A stretch of DNA of 64,000 bases from an uncultured Acidimicrobiales bacterium (GTDB taxonomy: Bacteria; Actinomycetota; Acidimicrobiia; Acidimicrobiales; Bin134). Position 1 is the first letter of the stretch, and each line of letters starts with the position of its first letter. The notes beneath the pieces were generated by a model. That model was not told the DNA's origin, did not search any database, and saw only the letters and a program-made list of their open reading frames with translations. The stretch lies in the NCBI GenBank assembly GCA_951813325.1, contig OX638350.1, positions 3,019,954-3,083,953 on the forward strand. Direction: 5' to 3'. The position numbers were made by a program, and so were the translations under genes. Of this stretch, positions 1 through 8,602 are shown piece by piece.

Positions 1-440
1 CGTCGACCAGCGCCCGCATGGGTTCTGACAACTCCTCGTAGGCCTTGTACATATTGGCGAAGCAAGTGTCGCCCCCCACCTCGGGCATCGCCACCGCCCG
101 AAGAACGGAGCCCAGCGGCGGGTTGGGCATGTAGGTGTTGTCACTGTGCCACCGGGCGGCCAGGCCCCCCACCGGAGCTACCTGGTCGAGCACCGTGATC
201 GCCGGGTGGGTGTCCAGCTTGGGGCCGAACGGCGCCACGTTGATGGGGCCGAACCGCCGGGCGAAAGCCAGGTGCTGATCGGGGGTGATGGCCTGATCCC
301 GGAAGAACACCACCAGGTGGTCGAGCAGTGCTCGGCGGATGGCGGCCACCACGGCGGCGTCGAGTTCTTCGCGCAGGTCCACTCCGTATATCTCAGCCCC
401 GATGTCGGAGGTCAGCGGGCGGATATGCAGACTCGACATC
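1..440 (-). CDS. TauD/TfdA-family Fe(II)/2-oxoglutarate dioxygenase (partial)
   Basis: The gene runs off the left edge, so only the first 146 codons are visible, from ATG at 440. The N-terminus (DIGAEIYGVDL, then LVVFFRDQ and HLAFARRFGP) and the block WHSDNTY followed by PEVGGDTCFANMY are typical of the taurine/alpha-ketoglutarate dioxygenase family. His98 and Asp100 form the start of the HxD...H iron site; the distal His and Arg lie outside the window. Family members hydroxylate sulfonates, aryloxyacetates or similar small acids; the substrate here cannot be told. It begins 3 bases after the stop of the MarR gene, so the two are almost certainly co-transcribed. Confidence 0.88.
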
Positions 441-443
441 TTG

Positions 444-938
444 CTACTCGGCAAAATCTCCTGCGTCGTGGCGGAGCGTGCGGATGGCGTCGTCCAGTGC
501 TCTGAGGGTGGCCGCCGACAGCCCGGCCAAGCCGAATTCGATGTCGGCCAACGCGTCGGCGGCCTTGGCCACCACCCGGCGGCCTTCATCGGTGATCTCG
601 GCCAGCACAGTACGGCGGTCGTCGGCGTGGGGAACCCGTCGAACCAACCCGTCGCGCTCCAAGCGGTCGATGGCGTTGGTGACGCTGGTGGGGTGGACCA
701 TCAGCCGGTCGCCCATCTTTCCCAGCGGCAGCGACCCGCGGCGGGAGAAGTGGAGAAGGGCCAGCGCCTCGAATCGGGAGAAGGTCAGGTCGAACGGCGC
801 CAGCGCTTCGTTGATCCGCCCGATCACCAGTTGGTTGGCCCGGGTTATGGACGTCGCTGCCGACATGGCGCCAACGGCTCGCCAGTTGTTGGCCTCCCAG
901 TTTCGCCGGGCCTCGCCGATGGGATCGAACGGCAGCAT
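444..938 (-). CDS. MarR-family transcriptional regulator
   Basis: A 164-residue protein with a MarR winged helix in its middle: dimerisation helix near residues 35-50, recognition-helix region HPTSVTNAIDRLERDGL, then the wing with RRVPHADDRRTVLAEIT. MarR proteins are usually repressors released by small aromatic or acidic ligands. The stop is followed after 3 bases by the dioxygenase start, so it probably controls that gene. It faces the ABM-domain genes across about 130 bp, which could also be under its control. The ligand is unknown. Confidence 0.88.
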   Translation of the reverse strand: MLPFDPIGEARRNWEANNWRAVGAMSAATSITRANQLVIGRINEALAPFDLTFSRFEALALLHFSRRGSLPLGKMGDRLMVHPTSVTNAIDRLERDGLVRRVPHADDRRTVLAEITDEGRRVVAKAADALADIEFGLAGLSAATLRALDDAIRTLRHDAGDFAE

Positions 939-1030
939 TCGACCGACACTTTAGGTGACGACCGCTTCGCTCACCCTTGTCGCCAGGCTGATCGGCAAGC
1001 TACTTCTGATGGTACGCCCCGATTGGCGGC

Positions 1031-1040
1031 TGGCTACGCT
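1031..1040 (+). promoter_or_regulatory. Duplicated upstream element with TACGCT -10 candidate, copy 1
   Basis: The 10-mer TGGCTACGCT occurs here and again at 1414-1423, each about 32 bases before the start of one of two paralogous ABM genes. TACGCT fits the actinobacterial -10 pattern TAnnnT. No convincing -35 box is seen. The promoter therefore seems to have been duplicated with the gene. Confidence 0.4.
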
Positions 1041-1071
1041 TGGGCCGCTCGCTGCACCGTTGGGAGGTTGC

Positions 1072-1371
1072 ATGATCGTCGTCGCCGGCGCCGTTTCCGT
1101 TCCACTTGAGAACACCGACGCATTCATGGCCGCCGCCGCGGAGGTCTCCAGCTCGTCGCGGAACTTGGACGGCAATATCGACTACTGCATCTCGATGCAG
1201 GCACCCGGTGTGTTCCGGTTCTTCGAGTGCTGGGAGAGCGAAGAGGCCATGCACGCCCAATTCGCCGCTCCCCCGTTCGGCGCGTTCCAGGCCGCCGTCA
1301 GCGAATTGGGCATGACCGGGATGGACGGGAACAAGTATGAGATCTCCTCTGTCGGTTCGCTTTTCGGATAA
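1072..1371 (+). CDS. ABM-domain (antibiotic biosynthesis monooxygenase-like) protein, copy 1
   Basis: A 99-residue single-domain protein: MIVVAGAVSV, ENTDAFMAAAAEV, then FRFFECWESEEAMHAQF, the usual ABM ferredoxin-like fold pattern (beta strand, helix, and a strand ending in E.W.s..a...H). Members act as cofactor-free quinone-forming monooxygenases, haem-degrading enzymes or stress proteins, so the reaction is open. I chose ATG 1072 over a longer start at 955 because it is preceded by GGGAGG and because the downstream paralogue at 1456 aligns exactly from this residue. Confidence 0.82.
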   Translation: MIVVAGAVSVPLENTDAFMAAAAEVSSSSRNLDGNIDYCISMQAPGVFRFFECWESEEAMHAQFAAPPFGAFQAAVSELGMTGMDGNKYEISSVGSLFG

Positions 1372-1413
1372 CAGCTCGCTCAAACGGCCCGATCTCCTCC
1401 CCCGGTCCCCCTG

Positions 1414-1423
1414 TGGCTACGCT
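1414..1423 (+). promoter_or_regulatory. Duplicated upstream element with TACGCT -10 candidate, copy 2
   Basis: Second copy of TGGCTACGCT, 33 bases before the start of the second ABM gene. Its spacing to the start codon is almost the same as in copy 1, which supports a promoter role over chance. Confidence 0.4.
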
Positions 1424-1455
1424 GTGACCGCTCATTACCACTTCGAGGAGATCCC

Positions 1456-1755
1456 ATGATCGTCATAGCCGGCACTGGCGCCCTTCCCCCCGAGAACACC
1501 GATGCATTCATGGCCGCCGCCAATGAGATGGCCGCCGCGTCCCGGGCCGAGGACGGCAACATCGAGTACTGCTTCTCGGTGGAAGCGCCGGGCAAAATCC
1601 GCTTCTTTGAGATTTGGGAAAGTGAGGAGGCGTTGGGCGCCCACTTCACCGCCCCCCACATCGCGGCATTCGGCTCGACCATCAGCGAATTGGGCTTAGC
1701 CGGGATGGACGGGAAGAAATACCAGGTTTCCTCGGTCAGCCCGCTGTTCGGATAG
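1456..1755 (+). CDS. ABM-domain (antibiotic biosynthesis monooxygenase-like) protein, copy 2
   Basis: Also exactly 99 residues, and clearly a tandem paralogue of the preceding gene: the same ENTDAFMAAA, FFEIWESEEALGAHF and C-terminal GMDGKKYQVSSVSPLFG blocks. The start is fixed by a GAGGAG ribosome-binding site seven bases before the ATG. As with copy 1, the family suggests a small dimeric barrel oxygenase or stress protein, and no substrate can be assigned. Both copies may be under control of the divergent MarR protein, but no operator is obvious. Confidence 0.84.
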   Translation: MIVIAGTGALPPENTDAFMAAANEMAAASRAEDGNIEYCFSVEAPGKIRFFEIWESEEALGAHFTAPHIAAFGSTISELGLAGMDGKKYQVSSVSPLFG

Positions 1756-1819
1756 CCGGTTCTTCCCCCCTGACCGGGCGGTATGAAGAACCCCGCTAGA
1801 TCCGGGCAAACTGAACACG

Positions 1820-2809
1820 GTGGAGGACTATTTCCAGCAGTTGGTGCGCTCTTGGCACAGCGTCACCTCCCGAACGGTGCGCGAGGCCGTTGCCGTATTG
1901 CTGTTGTTGATTGTGGTGTTCGGCTCGGGGTTCTCCGCGCTCACCACCTACGCCGATCTGGTGGTGTTCGACGAAGACCGGTTTGCCGAAGAACTCGCTG
2001 GAATATTCGACGACGAAGACGTCCACAATGTGGTGGCTTCTTCGTTCACCGCCACCACGGCGGAGATGGCCGATCTGCCGGTCACCCCTGTGGGCTCCGC
2101 GGGCGCCCTCCAGACCATCCAGCAGGAGATCCCGGCGGTGGTGCGCGAGCTGCTCACCGATGAGGCCAACGACCGCCTGTTGGAACGGGCAGTACGGCAG
2201 GCCCACAGCGATGTGTTGGCCGTGGTAGGCGGCACCCTGGTGGCCAACCCGCCGATCCGGAGCGTCGAAGTCGATCTGGGACCCATCTTCAATCAAGCGC
2301 TGGACGAGATCGTCACCAACGAAGACCTGGCCTTTTTGGGCGGCGTGACTCCTCCGCTCGACGCCGGAGTCGTGACCGTGCTCCAGCGCACCGAGCCGGG
2401 CGACCGGTTCTGGGAGTTTCTCGGCCAACTCCAAGACCGGCAGTCCTCCACCATCACCCTGATCCTGCTGTGCGGCATCGGGGCTCTGCTGATTTCGCCA
2501 TCCCGCACTCGGGTGGTGTGGAGCATCGGCATCGGCATCGTGGCCATGGCCGGCATCCTGGGGGTGGGGATCTACGGCTCCCGGGCGCTTTTGGCCGTGC
2601 TCATCGACAACACCGACACCGTCCGAGCGGCCCAGGCCATCCACGAGGCCCTATTGGGCGACCTGAGCGGGCGACTTTTGGACATGGCATTGATCGGGGT
2701 GCTGATGACTGTGATCGGCGCCGTTGTCGGCTGGGTGTGGCGCCGATACGGCCCCAAACCCCCCGAGGAAGAGGCCCTAGCCGTCTCCGAAGCCAATCCA
2801 GTCGCTTGA
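1820..2809 (+). CDS. Four-helix membrane protein of unknown function
   Basis: A 329-residue protein, GTG start. Hydrophobic segments lie near residues 22-44, 211-226, 233-256 and 287-306. Between the first and second is a soluble stretch of about 165 residues, probably outside the membrane, rich in Asp/Glu and Val and without recognised motifs. This plan (one N-terminal helix, a large loop, three C-terminal helices) recurs in uncharacterised actinobacterial membrane proteins. It ends 9 bases before the convergent enoyl-CoA hydratase. I do not recognise a function. Confidence 0.72.
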   Translation: MEDYFQQLVRSWHSVTSRTVREAVAVLLLLIVVFGSGFSALTTYADLVVFDEDRFAEELAGIFDDEDVHNVVASSFTATTAEMADLPVTPVGSAGALQTIQQEIPAVVRELLTDEANDRLLERAVRQAHSDVLAVVGGTLVANPPIRSVEVDLGPIFNQALDEIVTNEDLAFLGGVTPPLDAGVVTVLQRTEPGDRFWEFLGQLQDRQSSTITLILLCGIGALLISPSRTRVVWSIGIGIVAMAGILGVGIYGSRALLAVLIDNTDTVRAAQAIHEALLGDLSGRLLDMALIGVLMTVIGAVVGWVWRRYGPKPPEEEALAVSEANPVA

Positions 2810-2818
2810 CGCCGACAA

Positions 2819-3601
2819 CTACGAACCGGTGAACTCCGCCTTGCCGGGGCCGTTTTCGAGGAAGCTGGCCACGCCGACAGCGGCGTCTTCGGTTTCGAAG
2901 CAGGCGGCAAAGGCCTCGACCTCGACCTCCAGGGCTTCGTCGAGGGGCAAAGAGCAGCCGTCGAGGATGGCCTTTTTTGCCAAGGTAATCGCGGCGGGGC
3001 CTGCGGCGTAGCGGGCGGCCAGCTTCTGCGCCTGGTCGTACACCTCATCGTCGGGGTACGCGGCCGAGGCCAGCCCGATGGCCACCGCCTCATCGGCCTT
3101 CACGGTCCGCCCGCGGTAGATGAGCTCTTTGGCCTTGGTGATGCCTACCAGGCGGCTCAATCGCTGGGTGCCGCCCCCGCCGGGGATGATCCCCAAGAGG
3201 ATCTCAGGCTGGCCCAGCACCGCGCTCTCTCCCACCAGTCGGAATTCGGCCGCCATGGCCAGCTCGCACCCTCCGCCGAGGGCGTAGCCGTTGACAGCGC
3301 AGATGGTGATCTGGGGAAGGGACTCGATCGCTCGGAATGCGCCGTTGATCCTCTGGCTCAGGTCCCGGGCCCTGTCAGGATCCATGCCGGAGAACTCCTT
3401 GATGTCGGCGCCGGCGGCGAACACCTTTGGTCCGCCCCAGATCACCACCGCCCGAATGTCGGTTCGCCCGGCCAACTCGTCGGCCGCCTGGTGCAGCTCG
3501 TTCACAACCAGCTCATTCAATGCGTTGACCTTGGGGCGATCCAGACGCAGGATCGCCACTCCCTCGGCCGCACCGGTCTCAATCCTGACAAATTCGCCCA
3601 T
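2819..3601 (-). CDS. Enoyl-CoA hydratase/isomerase family protein
   Basis: A 260-residue crotonase-fold protein. The oxyanion-hole segments FAAGADIKEF and NGYALGGGCELA and the block PEILLGIIPGGGGTQRL are all present, with both catalytic Glu residues of hydratases (in GGGCELA and PEILLG). It probably hydrates 2-enoyl-CoA in fatty-acid or related acyl-CoA breakdown. The ATG at 3601 has a GGAGGT ribosome-binding site; an in-frame ATG at 3613 lies upstream of that site and is less likely. The acyl-CoA ligase and acyl-CoA dehydrogenase nearby support a beta-oxidation-like role. Confidence 0.9.
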   Translation of the reverse strand: MGEFVRIETGAAEGVAILRLDRPKVNALNELVVNELHQAADELAGRTDIRAVVIWGGPKVFAAGADIKEFSGMDPDRARDLSQRINGAFRAIESLPQITICAVNGYALGGGCELAMAAEFRLVGESAVLGQPEILLGIIPGGGGTQRLSRLVGITKAKELIYRGRTVKADEAVAIGLASAAYPDDEVYDQAQKLAARYAAGPAAITLAKKAILDGCSLPLDEALEVEVEAFAACFETEDAAVGVASFLENGPGKAEFTGS

Positions 3602-3687
3602 GACCACCTCCATGTCGTTCGGACTCGCAAACCGTATTCCCCCCGCAGCGCAGGTACTCAGTCATCCCGAAATGGCACACTCGGGAG

Positions 3688-5181
3688 ATGTGGGCAGACA
3701 CCATCAGGGCTTCTGGCAGGCGGTTCGCCAGCCGTCGGGCCTTGGTGGCAGAGGAGGGATGGTCGGTCAGCTTCGCCCAGCTCGACCGTCTGACCGACGA
3801 GGTGGCGGTGGGCCTGGCCCGTCGAGGCGTAAGCCCCGGCGAAACCGTGGCGCTATTGGTGCCGTCGTCGGTGGACTACATCATGCTGTACGGAGCCCTG
3901 GCCAAGCTGGGGGCCATCACCGCGGGGGTGAGCAGTCGCCTGCCCGCACCGGAGCGCACCGTGTTGGCGAACGACGTGGCCGGAGCCGACCGGGCCATCG
4001 CCACCGCGGCCATGGCCGATGGCATGGCCATCGACGTCGACGTCATCGAGGTATCCCTGGCCGATGCACCGGGCTCGGTGTGCGCCGACCTCCGAGCCCG
4101 CGGCGAGGCGCCGCCGCCGCTGCCTCCCGACGGCGAACGGCCGGTGGCGGTGGTGTTCACCTCGGGAACCACCGGAGTGCCCAAGGGCGCCACGTTCACC
4201 AATCAGATATTAGCCGATATCGCCATCGTGGACACCGGCAACGGCTGGGGCGAGGGCGCCCCCATCACGTCCAACACCCAGATGGCCCACATCGGGGTGA
4301 TGGGCAAAGTGCCGGCCCAGTTTGCGGTGGGGACCACCCTGCATGTGATCGACAAGTGGAGCGCCACCGCGGTGTTGGACGCCGTGTCCCGCTACCGGAT
4401 GCCCGCGATAGGCGGGGTGGCCCCGCAAATCGCCCTCATGCTTCGCCACCCCGACTTCGACCAGTACGACTTCTCATCGGTCAAGCTCGTCGTCACGGGC
4501 GGGGCGCCGTCTCCTCCCGATGTGATCGAGGAGGCCCGCCAGCGGTTCGGCGCCGACTGGACCCAGCGATACGCCTGCACCGAGGGGGGCGGCATTGGAA
4601 CCTTCACCTGGATCGACGCCCCGACAGAGGAGATGCTCTATTCAGTTGGCCGGCCCCGGCCCGGCATCGAAGTGGAGGTGCGCGACCCCGACGGCGATCG
4701 CGCCGTGCCCCCCGGAACAGTAGGAGAGGTGTGTTTTCGATCTCCCACGGCGATGGCCGGATACTGGCGCAATCCCGCCGCCACCGCCGAGGCTCTGCGG
4801 GGCGGCTGGCTCTACACCGGAGACCAAGGCTGGATCGACGACACCGGGTGCCTGCGACTGGTGGGCCGCCGGGGAGAGGGGTTTCACCGGGGCGGCTACG
4901 TGGTGTTTCCGGTGGAGGCCGAAAAGGTGCTGGCCTGGCACCCCAAAGTAAGCGGGGTGTGCGTGGTGCCCCGGCCCGACGAGGTGATGGGCAGCGTGGG
5001 GGTGGCCGTGGTCATCCCCGCCGACCCCGCCGACCCGCCCACCTTGGAGGAGTTGCGAGCCTTCGGCCAGCAACACATCGCCGCCTACAAGCTCCCCGAG
5101 CACCTCCGCCTCACCAATGCCTTCCCCATGACCCCCATGTCCAAGATCGATCGGAGTGCTCTAGAGGCGGCGGAGAACTAG
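3688..5181 (+). CDS. AMP-dependent acyl-CoA ligase (ANL superfamily)
   Basis: A 497-residue adenylate-forming enzyme. It carries the AMP-binding loop VVFTSGTTGVPKGATF, the hinge block YTGDQGWIDD...LVGRRGEGFHRGG, the PVEAEKVL motif and the C-terminal catalytic Lys in PMSKIDRS. It should activate a carboxylic acid to an acyl-AMP and then to an acyl-CoA; chain length or aromaticity cannot be read off. The start is the ATG after CGGGAG. It is divergent from the enoyl-CoA hydratase (87 bp) and convergent with the acyl-CoA dehydrogenase, so the trio probably serves one acyl-CoA pathway. Confidence 0.9.
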   Translation: MWADTIRASGRRFASRRALVAEEGWSVSFAQLDRLTDEVAVGLARRGVSPGETVALLVPSSVDYIMLYGALAKLGAITAGVSSRLPAPERTVLANDVAGADRAIATAAMADGMAIDVDVIEVSLADAPGSVCADLRARGEAPPPLPPDGERPVAVVFTSGTTGVPKGATFTNQILADIAIVDTGNGWGEGAPITSNTQMAHIGVMGKVPAQFAVGTTLHVIDKWSATAVLDAVSRYRMPAIGGVAPQIALMLRHPDFDQYDFSSVKLVVTGGAPSPPDVIEEARQRFGADWTQRYACTEGGGIGTFTWIDAPTEEMLYSVGRPRPGIEVEVRDPDGDRAVPPGTVGEVCFRSPTAMAGYWRNPAATAEALRGGWLYTGDQGWIDDTGCLRLVGRRGEGFHRGGYVVFPVEAEKVLAWHPKVSGVCVVPRPDEVMGSVGVAVVIPADPADPPTLEELRAFGQQHIAAYKLPEHLRLTNAFPMTPMSKIDRSALEAAEN

Positions 5182-5272
5182 CGGGCGCGCAGAGGGGCAA
5201 CACCACATGCCTTCCAACTGTTGGCTCCTCAACAGATTCGGCAATCCAGAGTCCACCTATCGGCGCGGGTTC

Positions 5273-6469
5273 TCAGCTGGGCTCCTTCGGCAAGCCCAGC
5301 ACGCCTTCTCCGACGCCATTCTTCATCACCTCGTCGGTGCCGCCGCCGATGCGCATGGCGCACGCGCCCAACAACAGCTGCTTCCAGGCGTAGGTGCCCC
5401 ACTCGCCGGTGTCGGCGCAGATGCGGGGACCGAGCAGGCGGGCGATCATCGACGCCGCCCAGTTCACGTGCCGGGCGGTGGCGTACTTGGCCGCCGCGGG
5501 GGCCAGCGGGGGCCGCCGGTTGGCGTTCCACTCCACCAGCCGGTAGCCGGTGTGCAGGCGGGCCAGGTCTTGGCGCACCACCGGATCATCCGACAGGCCG
5601 AAGTGCTGGGCTAGCTGGACAACCCTCTCCGGGGCGGCCAGCCCCACCAAGCCGCTGCCGCCGTAGCCCGCGCCCCTCAACCCGATCGAGGCCCGCTCCG
5701 ATTGCAGCGTGGTGCGGAACACCAACCAGCCGGCGTTGACATCGCCTACCCGGTGGCGGTCGCGGATGCGGGCGTCGTCGAAAAAGACCTCGTTGAACTC
5801 TGATCCACCGGTCATCTGCCGCAGCGGGCGCACATCGGTTCCCGGCGTACCCATGGGATAGATGAAGGCGGTGATGCCCTTGCGCTTGGGTGCTTCGAGC
5901 TCGGTGCGGGCCAGCAGCAGGCCTATGTCGGAGTAGTGGGCCCGGGAGCTCCACACCTTTTGGCCGCTGATCACCCACTGGTCGCCGTCGGCGGTGGCCC
6001 GGGTGCTGAGGGAGGCCAAATCCGACCCGGCGCCCGGCTCGCTCAACAGCTGGCAGGCCAGGATTTCCCCCCGGAACAGCCGAGGCAGGTACCGCTCCTT
6101 CAGCCAGTCGGAGCCGTGGGCCAAGATTGTGGGGGCCACCACCCCCAGCGCCGTGCCGAACATGGTCTGCGACGGCACCCGGTAGTGGGCCTCCAAATCG
6201 AGGTAGACCCGCTCGAACTCTGGATCGAGACCTCGTCCGCCGTACTCCTGCGGCCCGGTGATCCAGCCGAAGCCCGCCTCCCACATCTTGGCCCGCCACT
6301 GCTGGGCGGCCCTGACCGCGGCCTCCTCCTCAGCCGAGCTCTTCTCGGCGTAAACGGTGATCTCGTCGGAGCCGATTCCCCAGGTGAACTCATCCTGAGC
6401 GGCCCGATCGGCATTGGCGTCCAAGAACGCCCGAACCTCGGCAGCGAATTCGTCCAAAGTCGGCGTCAC
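5273..6469 (-). CDS. Acyl-CoA dehydrogenase family protein
   Basis: A 398-residue flavoprotein. The FAD/substrate block CQLLSEPGAGSDLASL, the strand WVISGQKVWSS and the C-terminal helical domain ending in MRIGGGTDEVMKN are standard for the family (the usual G.G..E....I.R region is here GGGTDEVMKNGVGE). It should oxidise an acyl-CoA to the 2-enoyl-CoA with electron transfer to ETF. I place the start at GTG 6469 because the reading frame upstream of it has no family similarity; no strong ribosome-binding site is seen, so the exact start is uncertain. Confidence 0.87.
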   Translation of the reverse strand: MTPTLDEFAAEVRAFLDANADRAAQDEFTWGIGSDEITVYAEKSSAEEEAAVRAAQQWRAKMWEAGFGWITGPQEYGGRGLDPEFERVYLDLEAHYRVPSQTMFGTALGVVAPTILAHGSDWLKERYLPRLFRGEILACQLLSEPGAGSDLASLSTRATADGDQWVISGQKVWSSRAHYSDIGLLLARTELEAPKRKGITAFIYPMGTPGTDVRPLRQMTGGSEFNEVFFDDARIRDRHRVGDVNAGWLVFRTTLQSERASIGLRGAGYGGSGLVGLAAPERVVQLAQHFGLSDDPVVRQDLARLHTGYRLVEWNANRRPPLAPAAAKYATARHVNWAASMIARLLGPRICADTGEWGTYAWKQLLLGACAMRIGGGTDEVMKNGVGEGVLGLPKEPS

Positions 6470-6635
6470 GCCATGAGTCTGGCCGTTGGAGATGTCCCGG
6501 AGAAAGGCCAGGCTCCAGCAGGGATTTCCGCAAATGGCATCCTTGCCTCGAAAAGGAAATGAATGTAGTTTCAAACCAAGCAATCTGAATCAGGTACCGG
6601 CTCATAGAGCCGGGCGGGAGAAATCGGGGTATGAC

Positions 6636-7331
6636 ATGTTGTCGTCGATGAGTGCTATACAGCGCGGAGGCGTATACATCTTGTTCGGAGGGGTGGTATC
6701 CGCCATCGGCAGAGGGATCAAGCCAGGAGTTCTCGTTGACAGAGTGGACTGGAACGACATCGACGGACTGGTTGACGCGATGGCTGACAATGAGGTGCTC
6801 ACCCATACCTCAGCGGTCTTGTACGCCTTCGGGTTGATGTTCGTCCTCACCGGCCTGAACAGTGTCAGGAACTTTGTGACCGACCAAGGCCTGGTGGGAG
6901 ACATGGTTCGCGGCGGAACGCTGCTAGGCATGATCTCCCTCTTCATCGTCGGCGTGATTGAGGGGTTTGACCACATGGCGGTCAGGGTGCTCGACGACGG
7001 CATCGGCGGCAATCCCGGTGAATTGGCAGTGGCTATGCAATCGGTGAAGCTCGGAATCGTCTTGATCGCCTGGCCCATTCTCTACGCATCAATCGGGGTT
7101 GCCGGTCTTGGCGGCACACGCCTGCTGCCCGGAGGCCTTCACCGATCCGTACAGGGCATCGCCTCACTCGTGATGTTGGCTACCGCAGTGGTGCTCCTCA
7201 TGGCCGCTTCTCTGGAATCCAATGACTTCTGGGGTGCCGTCCAAACCATCACCGCCATCGTGCTGGCACTCTGGATCATTGCTTTGAGCCATGCGTCCTA
7301 CAAGGGCATGGTGTCTGCTTCGACGTCGTAG
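6636..7331 (+). CDS. Polytopic membrane protein of unknown function
   Basis: About 231 residues from ATG 6636, with GGGAGAAATCGGGG upstream acting as a loose ribosome-binding site; ATG 6651 is an alternative. Five to six hydrophobic segments are visible (for example VYILFGGVVSAI, VLYAFGLMFVLTGL, LLGMISLFIVGVIEG, LGIVLIAWPILYASIG, LVMLATAVVLLMAA and ITAIVLALWIIAL). There are no catalytic motifs and I recognise no named family. It stands alone between a divergent acyl-CoA dehydrogenase and an oxidoreductase gene. Confidence 0.65.
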   Translation: MLSSMSAIQRGGVYILFGGVVSAIGRGIKPGVLVDRVDWNDIDGLVDAMADNEVLTHTSAVLYAFGLMFVLTGLNSVRNFVTDQGLVGDMVRGGTLLGMISLFIVGVIEGFDHMAVRVLDDGIGGNPGELAVAMQSVKLGIVLIAWPILYASIGVAGLGGTRLLPGGLHRSVQGIASLVMLATAVVLLMAASLESNDFWGAVQTITAIVLALWIIALSHASYKGMVSASTS

Positions 7332-7499
7332 CCGCTTGAACTTCACGGCAGTTCAGGGTTCGGCTGACACGGGCTGAAGTCTGAAGGACCTGATCGCTTA
7401 TAAGACCTCGATGGCGCAGTGCCCAGACGTGGGTGGCCGAGTCCTCCCGCAGGCCGGTCGCTGCGCCATCTGGGCCGCTGATCGGCTAAGCAAGGCGCC

Positions 7500-8438
7500 A
7501 TGACACCACTGATCTCCATCAACCTCCGCACGTTCGCCGCCGCCGACCCCGGTCCGGGGGGCTGGCAGCCCGTACTGGATCTGGCCAAAGCGGCCGATGC
7601 CGCCGGGGTGGACAAGGTGGTGGTCAGCGATCACGTGGTGTTCGGTGAGCGCCTGGAGGCCTACGGCCAGCCCGAGTTGGGGGGCATGGCCGGTGGCCGC
7701 CAGCCCACCGGACCCGACGGCCACTGGCTGGAGCCCACCACCGTGCTGACCGCGCTGGGCGCCATCACCAGCAACCTGCGACTGGGCAACAATATCTTGT
7801 TGGCTGCATTGCGCCGTCCCGTGATTTTGGCCAAGTCGCTGGCCACCCTCGACGTGCTCACCGGCGGCCGGGTGGACCTGGGCGTGGGCGTGGGCTGGCA
7901 GGCCGAGGAGTACGAGGCCGCCGGGCTGGACTTCGCGGAGCGGGGCCGCCATCTCGACCACACCCTGGCGGTGTGCCAGGCCCTGTGGAGTTCCTGTCCG
8001 GCCGACTTCAGCGACGACCAGCTCGAGTTCTCCCGCATCTACATGCAGCCCCAACCGGTGCAGCCCGGCGGGGTGCCCGTTTGGGTTAGCGGCACTGTCA
8101 ACCCCCGGGCCATGCGCCGCTTGGCCCGCTTCGGCGCCGGCTGGATCCCCTGGGGCGACGCCATGGCCGGCGACATGGCATCCCACATCGACCAGATGCG
8201 AGAGGCGGTGGCCGGTTTCGACCGGGACCCGTCGGGCCTCGGCGTGGTGGGCACCCTGCCCATCGTGCGCACCGACGACGGCGTGGACCTAGCCACCACC
8301 ATGGACAGCGTTCCTGCACTGGTCGAAGCGGGCGTCACCGACTTCCGGGCCCACCTCCCCATCCCCTCCGACCCCACTGCCGCCCACGACTACCTATCCG
8401 AGGTAGTAGCAGCCTTCCGCCCCGCCGCCGGCCGCTAG
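7500..8438 (+). CDS. LLM-class F420-dependent oxidoreductase
   Basis: A 312-residue luciferase-like TIM-barrel protein. Family marks are the N-terminal strand and helix (KAADAAGVDKVVVSDHVV), LRLGNNILLAALRRPVILAKSLATLDVLTGG split over two strands, and GVGVGWQAEEYEAAG, the loop that binds the flavin or F420 phosphate. Close relatives in actinobacteria use cofactor F420 for hydride transfer to diverse substrates. No partner gene indicates the substrate. It precedes the accessory island that begins near 8535. Confidence 0.88.
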   Translation: MTPLISINLRTFAAADPGPGGWQPVLDLAKAADAAGVDKVVVSDHVVFGERLEAYGQPELGGMAGGRQPTGPDGHWLEPTTVLTALGAITSNLRLGNNILLAALRRPVILAKSLATLDVLTGGRVDLGVGVGWQAEEYEAAGLDFAERGRHLDHTLAVCQALWSSCPADFSDDQLEFSRIYMQPQPVQPGGVPVWVSGTVNPRAMRRLARFGAGWIPWGDAMAGDMASHIDQMREAVAGFDRDPSGLGVVGTLPIVRTDDGVDLATTMDSVPALVEAGVTDFRAHLPIPSDPTAAHDYLSEVVAAFRPAAGR

Positions 8439-8499
8439 GGGGCGCCGAACCACCCCCCGCCCCCGGCAACCTCAATTCGGCTGCCTGACGGCGCCAAAA

Positions 8500-8515
8500 G
8501 CGACCTTCCGGTCGC
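8500..8515. terminator. Short perfect hairpin between the oxidoreductase and the island
   Basis: GCGACC-TTCC-GGTCGC forms a 6-bp perfect stem with a 4-base loop. Read on the minus strand it is followed by TTTT, so it resembles a weak intrinsic terminator in that direction; on the plus strand no T-run follows. Confidence 0.35.
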
Positions 8516-8534
8516 CCTCACTTCCCCCCACCAA

Positions 8535-8577
8535 GACGTAACCCCGGCCGTTTGCCGAAGCAGGGACGGTTCCGGGG
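8535..8577 (+). repeat. Inward-facing 43-bp inverted repeat, left copy
   Basis: This 43-bp segment recurs in inverted orientation at 13351-13393 with 40 of 43 positions identical; weaker similarity continues about 10 bp outward. Each copy can fold on itself (CCCCGG...CCGGGG or a near match, plus an inner CCGT...ACGG in the left copy). It lies 25 bp before the Abi gene start. The two copies face each other like the ends of a 4.86-kb unit. I see no target-site duplication outside them. Confidence 0.8.
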
Positions 8578-8602
8578 TCTTCAGAAGTGAGGATACCGCC
8601 CG

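Noticed and set aside
955..1371. Longer form of the first ABM gene starting at 955
   Set aside because: The extra N-terminus has no family similarity, would cover the divergent promoter region, and the paralogue aligns from ATG 1072, which has its own ribosome-binding site.
3291..5393. 700-codon open frame on the plus strand
   Set aside because: Arg/Pro/Gly-rich antisense and out-of-frame reading of the enoyl-CoA hydratase and ligase genes; both real genes have complete motifs.
8535..8577. The 43-bp repeat as an ordinary transcription terminator
   Set aside because: It can fold, but there is no T-run, and conservation of the whole 43 bp including the loop between two distant copies in inverted orientation is more than a terminator requires.
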